Assembly (NCBI GenBank): GCA_003538135.1
Contig: DPOR01000001.1
Span: 1 to 64,000 of the forward strand
Direction of reading: 5' to 3'
Source of the DNA: Oscillospiraceae bacterium
GTDB taxonomy: Bacteria; Bacillota; Clostridia; Oscillospirales; Acutalibacteraceae
Length of the DNA stretch: 64,000 nt
Of this stretch, positions 58,493-64,000 are shown in pieces (positions within the stretch are counted from its first letter, which is position 1; each line of letters opens with the position of its first letter). The notes under the pieces were generated by a model that did not search any database, was not told the DNA's origin, and worked only from the letters and a program-made list of their open reading frames with translations. Position numbers and translations under genes: made by a program.

Positions 58493-59890
58493 TTATTCTT
58501 CTGTTTTTTCCTGATGTTTATTTTCATTCAACTGCTGAAGTCTTTTCTTCGTCAGTGGATAGAACACTCCGAGAGAAAGAGCCATGAGCAGGCACATGAG
58601 CGCGGGCAGCGCCGTTGAAACGCTGTAAAGCTTGTCAACGGCTTGGGAGGTAAGGTTCTTCGCGTCATAGCCTATGAGGGTCAGAACTCCCGTGCCGAGA
58701 ACGCCGGCTATGGTCTGGCCGAGCTTTCTCGTAAACGAGAAGAAAGCGTAAGACGTACCCTCGTCGCGCTGACCGGAGAGCGTCTCCTGATAGTCTATAA
58801 CATCCGTCACAAGCGCCCAGACCTCAAGCACGAAGAAGGTCATGCCGAGCCCCGAGAGGAAGCAGAATATGAAGAACACAACGACGCTCTTTGTGCCTAT
58901 GAGCCACAGTACGAGGTTTGCTATAAATGCCCCCGCCATGCCGACGGCGCACGCCTCTTTTTTGCCGAAACGGCGGACTATCTTTTGAAGAACGGGCAGC
59001 AGCAGCGCCATGGGCAGATAGGTGAAAACCGTGACGAGCGAATAGAGCTCGGGCTTCTTGAAATAGTTGAGGAACAGGTAGTGATAGGTCGTCTGAGTAT
59101 ACTGCTGAACGGCTATCAAAAGCATTGACGCTATGCACAGAGCGATGAACGGTCTGTTCTTGAAAAGCGACCTGACTGTTTTGCTGACCCTGACTTTTTT
59201 CTCGGTCGGCTTTGCCACAACGCGCTCGGTGGTCATCTTGTAGCAGAGCTGATAGACGAGTATGCTCAACGCCGCCAATACGGCAACGCCTATGAGCAGC
59301 TTGCTGCCGTCGAGGACTCTCTCGCCCGTTGCGGCAACCGTCGAATATACAAACAGGGGCAGAAGTATCTGTCCCGGCAGACCGCCGAAGCCCGCGCCTA
59401 TCGAGCGGAACATCGACAGAGACGAGCGCTCGAGCTCATCGGTAGTTATGACGGATGCCATGGAGCCGTAGGGTATATTTACTATGGTATAGAGCATTCC
59501 GTAACCGATATAGGTTATGTAGGCAAAGGCGAGATACTGTCCCTCGCTGAGCCCCGGTATTTTGACGAACATCAGCACGCCGAAAATAGCGAGCGGGGTC
59601 GAGAACCAGCGCAGATACGGGCGGAACTTGCCGTTCTTGCCGGGTCTGCGGGAATCGACAACCGCGCCCCACATCGGGTCGTTTATCGCGTCCCATATCC
59701 TCGCTATCAGAAAGAGCATGGTTATCTTCTTTGGGTCGATATACAGTACGTTCGTATAGAACACCTGCAGGAACGAGCCGACGAGCGCGAAGGTCATAAG
59801 ACCCGCCGCGTCGCCGAGGGCATAGCCTATTTTGTCTCTGATTCCTATGCCGTAGGTTTTGTTTTGCAGTGTTGCGGGCGTCGCTGCCAT
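58493..59890 (-). CDS. GPH-family sugar:cation symporter
   Basis: 465 residues, twelve helices. GPH (MelB/YihO/YihP) features: GYALGDAAGLMTFALVGSFLQVFYTNVLYIDP, RIWDAINDPMWGAVVDSRRP (Asp pair in helix 2-3 loop) and VTDVIDYQETLSGQRDEGTSYAFFSFTRKLGQTI. It probably imports sulfoquinovose, SQ-glycerol or a similar glycoside with Na+ or H+. It lies two bases after the GH31 gene. Confidence 0.85.
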   Translation of the reverse strand: MAATPATLQNKTYGIGIRDKIGYALGDAAGLMTFALVGSFLQVFYTNVLYIDPKKITMLFLIARIWDAINDPMWGAVVDSRRPGKNGKFRPYLRWFSTPLAIFGVLMFVKIPGLSEGQYLAFAYITYIGYGMLYTIVNIPYGSMASVITTDELERSSLSMFRSIGAGFGGLPGQILLPLFVYSTVAATGERVLDGSKLLIGVAVLAALSILVYQLCYKMTTERVVAKPTEKKVRVSKTVRSLFKNRPFIALCIASMLLIAVQQYTQTTYHYLFLNYFKKPELYSLVTVFTYLPMALLLPVLQKIVRRFGKKEACAVGMAGAFIANLVLWLIGTKSVVVFFIFCFLSGLGMTFFVLEVWALVTDVIDYQETLSGQRDEGTSYAFFSFTRKLGQTIAGVLGTGVLTLIGYDAKNLTSQAVDKLYSVSTALPALMCLLMALSLGVFYPLTKKRLQQLNENKHQEKTEE

Positions 59891-59892
59891 TG

Positions 59893-61908
59893 TTAAGCCT
59901 CCTTGAGTTTTTCAAATATTTCGGAGTATTCGCTGTTTTTTCTGTAGAATACGGGCACGGTGCCTATCGGCGCGTCTATTTCGGCGCAGCCCCTGCCGTA
60001 TTCTTTGCCGTTCCAAATGCTTATCCACCTGTCGTCGGGGAAGTAAACCTCCCTGCTCTTTGCGCCCTCCCTTATTATCGGAGCAACGAGCAAATCGCGC
60101 CCGAGCAGATATTCCGTGCTCTCCTTTCGCTCGCGCTCACCGTCATAGTGATAGAACAGCGGGCGCGTCACGGGTATGCCCCGCTCGGCGTTGAGCGCCG
60201 TCATATCAATGAGATAGGGCTTGAGCGCGCGGTGGATGCGCGAAAACTTAGCGTGGTGGGCGAGCACCTGCTCATTCGCGTCGAACTGCGCGTTGAGATC
60301 CGGGTTCGAGCCCTCGTGCGAACGCATGAGCGGGCTGAAGGCGTTCATCTCCGCCCAGCGCATGAAAAGCTCCGGGTTTCTGCGCATCTTTGCGAAGGTG
60401 GTGTATCCGCCGATGTCGCTGTGGGTCAGTCCGAAGCCGCACATCGAAAGCGAGAGCGATGCGGGAATGACCGACGGCAGACCGAAATCGACCGTCCAGT
60501 CCGTATGCTGATCCCCCGCCCACATGAGGGTGGAGTATTTAACGGTATCCGTATATCCGGCGCGGGTAAAGAAGAAAATCTCGCCCAGCTTTCCCGTCTC
60601 CTCGAGAGCCTCGCGGTTGACCTTAGCCCAGCGCGCAGGCCATGAGTTATGCACCTTTTCGGCATTTTCGCCGCTGAAAAGCACGCAGTCGGTAGGCAGA
60701 TATTCGCCGAAGTCCGCCATCCAGCCGTCGAGCCCGAAGTCTATCATATTCTTCTTTATCACGCTCTTTATCCACTCATACGCCTCGGGATTGGTCAGAT
60801 CCACCATGGCGGCGGGGAAGGTCGTTATCTTGACGAGATAGTCGTTCCCCTGCGCGTCCTTGACGCAGTAGCCCTGCTTCGCGGCATAGGCGTAGAGCGG
60901 TTTCTCTATAGCTAAAAACGGATTTATGTAGCCCAAAAAGCGCACTCCGCGCTCCTTTAGCTCCCAGATTTTCTTGTCAAGCTCGGGATAGCGCTCGCTG
61001 TCCCACTCCCAGTTCCACTGGAGCTGCTTGCCGAACGCGGTGACGCGCCTGCCCTCCCAGTCCTGGCACCAGACGCCCGCAACCGCAGTGCCGTGCTCCG
61101 CGGCCTTTTCGAGCTTGTCGTACACCGTCTGCGTGCCGCCCTGAATGCCGAGTATCGCGCCGTCATATGCCCATTCGGGGAGCTCGGGCTGTCTGCCGAG
61201 CAGTGTTCCGAGCTTTTCCGACAGCTCCTCAAAGCTCTCGGCAATGCCGATATAAATCGGGCAGACGCTGTTTATTCTTATCTCGTGAAACTGCTTTTTG
61301 CGAAAGTCAAACTCGGCATAGTCCGTTGTGTCGCAGTGGACAAAATATTTTTTCGAGGACACAAAGGTCGGCTGCGCGTAATAGGTCTCGTAGTTTGAAT
61401 AGCGCTGCTTGCGGTCGACTGCCTTTATGTTCAAGGAGGATTTGATTATCTTGCGCGCTATCTGCCCGGCGTTTATGTGCTCGGCGACCCACACCCTCTG
61501 CCGCTTGCCGCGCAAGTCAAATTCGGCGAAGGTCTCTCCGCCGCCGTAGACGGACTCGTCCGGAGACGCGGGAAGCCTGAAAGCAAGGCGGTTGTAATTG
61601 CCGCCGTCGAGAACGCGCGGGGTGAATTTCAATATGCCGTTATCCTCCGTCAAGGAAACCGCGAGCACCGCGCCGCCGTTTTTGCTCGATAGCTCAAGCT
61701 CCGCACCGCCGTCGCCGTCTTTAACGTGCGAGAGAAAGAGCCTTGTTTCACTCAGCTTTTTCTGCCGTATTTTGAAGCTTCCACGGCTCATACGGTAGCT
61801 CGGCTTCACCTCGCCTACGCTGACAAACAAGGTGTCGGCATTAAGCTCGATCGACCTGCCGCCGGGCGTTTCTATAAGCAGAGCGCCGCCCTTTGACCGA
61901 AATTTCAT
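59893..61908 (-). CDS. sftG: GH31 glycosidase, YihQ-like sulfoquinovosidase with Arg-to-Gln change
   Basis: 671 residues, cytosolic. Catalytic nucleophile Asp399 in GWMADFGEY and acid/base Asp466 in MWAGDQ align with E. coli YihQ Asp405/Asp472 at an offset of six. The same offset puts Gln256 and Gln282 (CQDW) on YihQ Gln262 and Gln288, Trp298 on Trp304, Tyr502 on Tyr508. But Gln295 (in FGKQLQW) replaces sulfonate-binding Arg301. Start at 61908 (MKFRSK) with AAAGGGG seven bases upstream; frames to 61944 lack a ribosome site. First operon gene. Confidence 0.8.
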   Translation of the reverse strand: MKFRSKGGALLIETPGGRSIELNADTLFVSVGEVKPSYRMSRGSFKIRQKKLSETRLFLSHVKDGDGGAELELSSKNGGAVLAVSLTEDNGILKFTPRVLDGGNYNRLAFRLPASPDESVYGGGETFAEFDLRGKRQRVWVAEHINAGQIARKIIKSSLNIKAVDRKQRYSNYETYYAQPTFVSSKKYFVHCDTTDYAEFDFRKKQFHEIRINSVCPIYIGIAESFEELSEKLGTLLGRQPELPEWAYDGAILGIQGGTQTVYDKLEKAAEHGTAVAGVWCQDWEGRRVTAFGKQLQWNWEWDSERYPELDKKIWELKERGVRFLGYINPFLAIEKPLYAYAAKQGYCVKDAQGNDYLVKITTFPAAMVDLTNPEAYEWIKSVIKKNMIDFGLDGWMADFGEYLPTDCVLFSGENAEKVHNSWPARWAKVNREALEETGKLGEIFFFTRAGYTDTVKYSTLMWAGDQHTDWTVDFGLPSVIPASLSLSMCGFGLTHSDIGGYTTFAKMRRNPELFMRWAEMNAFSPLMRSHEGSNPDLNAQFDANEQVLAHHAKFSRIHRALKPYLIDMTALNAERGIPVTRPLFYHYDGERERKESTEYLLGRDLLVAPIIREGAKSREVYFPDDRWISIWNGKEYGRGCAEIDAPIGTVPVFYRKNSEYSEIFEKLKEA

Positions 61909-61944
61909 TTGCATTCCCCTTTCGCCCGTATAAGCTGCGGGCAA

Positions 61945-61965
61945 TTAGTTAATCGTGTTAATTAA
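61945..61965 (-). promoter_or_regulatory. candidate ROK operator
   Basis: TTAGTTAA-TCGTG-TTAATTAA, an imperfect dyad resembling XylR/NagC-type operators (TTAGTT...AACTAA). It lies just downstream of the -10 and before the Shine-Dalgarno of the GH31 gene. Confidence 0.6.
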
Positions 61966-61975
61966 TTACATATAT

Positions 61976-62004
61976 ATTTTACTCCCGATTCGAGGCAATG
62001 TCAA
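61976..62004 (-). promoter_or_regulatory. promoter of the sulfosugar operon
   Basis: Minus strand TTGACA (61999-62004), 17 bases, TAAAAT (61976-61981). Confidence 0.9.
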
Positions 62005-62069
62005 CAGTTTATATAGACAATCACTATAAAATTTAAATAAAGCGCGGAATAAATTGACGCACAAAAAAA

Positions 62070-62101
62070 ACGGCCACACAGCGCTAAAACCGTGTGACCG
62101 T
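62070..62101 (-). terminator. terminator of the secreted-protein gene
   Basis: ACGGCCACAC (62070-62079) pairs with GTGTGACCGT (62092-62101), followed by T8 on the minus strand. Confidence 0.85.
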
Positions 62102-62145
62102 ATTTTTAAATTGTATCAGTCAAAAACCAAGCTTCGACCTTCAAC

Positions 62146-63405
62146 TTATTTTGCAAGCGGCATGGGAATTCTGGAAATGAACTCCTTGAGGAATCTCGCA
62201 ACTCTGAGTACAGTCTTGAGAATCTCGGCAACCTTTCCGTCTACGAACGGAGGAAGCGGGAATGCCTTGCTGAGAAGAGTATCAAGAATGGAGCTGAGCG
62301 CGGCAACGATTCCGATGATATCGGATGCCTTTATAGCTGCAATGAGATCTCTGTAATCGGTATCGGTGATGCCGAGAACCTTGCTCAGGTAGTTGTAGAT
62401 GATCATCTGATTGTTATCATCCTCGAGAACTCTCTTGAGATAATCAAGGATAGCGCCGAAAACAACAGCCTTGTCGCCGTTGAGCTCAACATCGTAGCCG
62501 CCTTCGGAGCCGCTTTCAACAGCTCTTGCGGTAGCCATGCCCGCGAGCTTATCGAAGCCTATTTCGGGAAGCTTCAGACCGTTAAGGTTAGCCGCAAGAC
62601 CCTTAACAAGGGTGTCGAGGCCGGGCATCTTGAGGCCGAATGCGGCTGCCATCGGATTTGCTTCAACAGCCTTTGCGAATACATCATAGCTTGCTGCGAA
62701 ATCGGGGAGCACGTCTGTGATGTAATAGAGGGGATTCTTTGCAAAAGCCTCAACAGCGTCTGCCACATAGCCTGCAAGTATTTCCATGGTCTTGCCGCCG
62801 TCAAATCCGGAGGCCGCTGCGTACTCGCCGAAGGAGAGCATCTTGCCGACATGAAGGGACTCGACAAGCGGAATGATAGCGCCGCTGTACAGGTCGGGGG
62901 ACATTGCACAGGCGAGAGAAATAACTCCGCCGAAGTTAGCCGAGAAAGCACCGAGAGCCTTAACGAAGGAATCTCTGTCTTTTACACCGAAGGGAACGGT
63001 GCCGAGAGTCTCCCAAGTCTTCTTTTCTTCCTTAGCCTTGGTGATATATTCATATGCCTCCGGGAACTGAGCCTTAACACCGGGGAAGTCAATGGAGTCA
63101 AACTTTGTGTTGGTAACGCCCGCAAGCTTTGCGGAAATCACAGTTACGGTCTCGTCGCTGTAAAACGTGCCCTTGAGGTTTTTCTCGGCGACGATCTGAG
63201 CCAAAAGGCTGTTTATCTTCTTCATCTGGAAGTTGACGACCGCATCGGGCGTATTTTTCCAATACACGCCGGAATAGTCAACCTTGGCGGCGTTGAATGC
63301 CTCGGCGGCTGCCGCTGCATCGTCCTGCGTTGCCGCGGAAGCGACAATAGCCATTGATGAGAAAATAATAAGAACACTCAATAATACTGCTATTATTTTT
63401 TTCAT
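62146..63405 (-). CDS. secreted helical protein of unknown function
   Basis: 419 residues: signal peptide (KKIIAVLLSVLIIFSSMAIVASA, cut after VASAA), then a mature part that is almost all helix with few aromatic or Cys residues. Stretches such as EAFNAAKVDYSGVYW, VNFQMKKINSLLAQIVAEKN and SILDTLLSKAFPLPPFVDGKVAEILKTVLRVARFLKEF look like amphipathic helices. No transmembrane anchor, cell-wall motif or enzymatic signature. Monocistronic with a long leader containing a candidate riboswitch. Confidence 0.75.
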   Translation of the reverse strand: MKKIIAVLLSVLIIFSSMAIVASAATQDDAAAAAEAFNAAKVDYSGVYWKNTPDAVVNFQMKKINSLLAQIVAEKNLKGTFYSDETVTVISAKLAGVTNTKFDSIDFPGVKAQFPEAYEYITKAKEEKKTWETLGTVPFGVKDRDSFVKALGAFSANFGGVISLACAMSPDLYSGAIIPLVESLHVGKMLSFGEYAAASGFDGGKTMEILAGYVADAVEAFAKNPLYYITDVLPDFAASYDVFAKAVEANPMAAAFGLKMPGLDTLVKGLAANLNGLKLPEIGFDKLAGMATARAVESGSEGGYDVELNGDKAVVFGAILDYLKRVLEDDNNQMIIYNYLSKVLGITDTDYRDLIAAIKASDIIGIVAALSSILDTLLSKAFPLPPFVDGKVAEILKTVLRVARFLKEFISRIPMPLAK

Positions 63406-63513
63406 AATGTGAGTTCTCCCTCTCTATAGTTGTTTTTGCTAAAAAGTGTTCTGCCGTTCAAAAAAATGCTAATGTACGGTTTCCCTCCTTTCTTTGCTTA
63501 AAAATGAAGCATT

Positions 63514-63630
63514 GACATTTTTCCGGCACAGCAAAACCTTCAATAAACACAACGGTAATCGGCACTTTTGCGCCCGAGTCGTTATGTCTTTCCCCCTTGC
63601 GGCAAATCGCTCGGACTTGCCCTTTCTGTC
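63514..63630 (-). promoter_or_regulatory. candidate riboswitch leader, cyclic-di-GMP-I-like layout
   Basis: The leader begins within a few bases of the start site. Order: GACA and GGCA (P1), CCGAG (63614-63610) with GNRA-type GCAA loop above, CTCGG (63578-63574), then GCGCAAA, GTGCC, GATTACC, and closing TGCC and TGTC. This order (GGCAA/P2 GNRA/GCGCAAA/closing TGCC) recalls GEMM-I. The conserved AACC and GGTCTAA blocks are weak, so it could be another structured leader. About 110 bases separate it from the start codon. Confidence 0.35.
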
Positions 63631-63633
63631 TGC

Positions 63634-63662
63634 ATATTAGCATAAGGCCTTGAGCCTGTCAA
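63634..63662 (-). promoter_or_regulatory. promoter of the secreted-protein gene
   Basis: Minus strand TTGACA (63657-63662), 17 bases, TAATAT (63634-63639). The 5' leader runs about 220 bases. Confidence 0.88.
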
Positions 63663-64000
63663 GGGATTCCGACGAAATAATAAGCCTTTGTTCTTTCTTA
63701 TTAGGTTTGCTGTCGTACTCGCGTCGCATTACTTGCATATATCGAACAAAATCGCAAAAATCCCCTCGTCTCGGTCTGTTTCCGATTGTTTGTTTTCTAA
63801 GCAAATTTGCGCCTGTTATTTGGATATAAACGAATATTTTTGGTGATATCGGGCTTTATGCGCAAAAATATTCGGCATCTGCGGCCGCTGTTTTCATTGC
63901 TCATGAGACGGCTTATGCCTCTTCAAAATGCCTAAAAGGCAAAAGCCGCCGTCTGTTGACAGCGACTTAGCGGTCGTTAAGTTGCATTTTCTCCGAGAAG
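63663..64000. other. right-edge intergenic region with inverted repeats
   Basis: No gene is supported in 338 bases. A perfect 12-bp inverted repeat (CGAATATTTTTG, 63831-63842, and CAAAAATATTCG, 63863-63874) is present. A second imperfect hairpin (AGACGGC...GCCGTCT, about 63905-63955) may end a minus-strand gene whose last codons would enter from the right edge. Confidence 0.4.

Noticed and set aside
63458..63643. 61-residue ORF upstream of the secreted-protein gene
   Set aside because: It lies within the structured leader and has no ribosome site; the RNA explanation fits better.
1..64000. CRISPR arrays, integrases, transposases or prophage genes
   Set aside because: No regularly spaced repeats, recombinase motifs or phage proteins were seen on either strand.

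Overview
The window looks like the chromosome of an anaerobic, spore-forming, gut-type Clostridia (Oscillospiraceae/Ruminococcaceae-like). The evidence is spoIIE, a SpoIIQ-like peptidase, the yaaO-darA-holB-ricT block, a DtxR/FeoAB iron module, a free-standing 2[4Fe-4S] ferredoxin, sharp sigma-A promoters (TTGACA/17/TATAAT type) and Shine-Dalgarno sites, and moderately high GC coding sequence separated by AT-rich spacers. This placement rests on gene content only. There is no plasmid, phage or transposon backbone; it reads as ordinary chromosome with small accessory islands.

Layout. 1-6.2 kb: an outward promoter at the left edge, pncB with an overlapping micro-ORF, an XRE regulator, a zinc-ribbon membrane protein, a DUF188 protein, a hairpin-rich repeat stretch, asnA and two tandem tRNA-Ser genes. 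6.2-11.3 kb: an XRE repressor divergent from a small membrane protein that is out of frame at an A10 tract, then an MBL hydrolase, a GH36 alpha-galactosidase and a secreted PI-PLC-like protein. 11.4-14.7 kb: spoIIE, a dephospho-CoA-kinase-like ATPase and ferredoxin. 14.8-18.8 kb (minus): yfcE-like, yaaO-like, darA, holB, ricT. 18.9-21.6 kb: an unknown three-gene cassette, a TSCPD protein and a radical SAM protein. 21.8-26.3 kb (minus): TetR, MMPL transporter and lipoprotein behind a twin-operator promoter. 26.5-30.8 kb (minus): two Gfo/Idh/MocA dehydrogenases and two TIM-barrel epimerases. 31-37 kb: a structured leader, SpoIIQ-like peptidase, phosphoesterase, and a lipoprotein flanked by a duplicated terminator/promoter module. 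37-42 kb: glyA, a decayed ORF, CPBP protease, tadA and an MBL protein. 42-46 kb: feoA-feoA-feoB plus accessory, divergent from an iron-type DtxR regulator with three palindromic boxes. 46-52.7 kb: a heterodimeric ABC exporter and a P-type Ca2+ ATPase.

The most notable system is 52.9-61.9 kb on the minus strand: GH31 glycosidase, GPH-type symporter, transaldolase, beta-hydroxyacid-dehydrogenase-family reductase, DUF4867 protein, L-fucose-isomerase-like protein, TauE/SafE exporter and ROK regulator. This order and content fit the sulfoquinovose transaldolase (SFT) pathway: cleave sulfolipid-derived glycosides, isomerise SQ to 6-deoxy-6-sulfofructose, split it by transaldolase, reduce sulfolactaldehyde to DHPS and export it. 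The GH31 enzyme matches E. coli YihQ at constant offset across the active site, but the sulfonate-clamping Arg301 position is Gln. The reductase has Lys where YihU has Arg123. The operon is therefore either a divergent SFT system or one adapted to a related substrate.

Several start sites were moved downstream of the longest reading frame because a Shine-Dalgarno sequence decides the start. All functional calls come from reading motifs by eye; no database search was possible.
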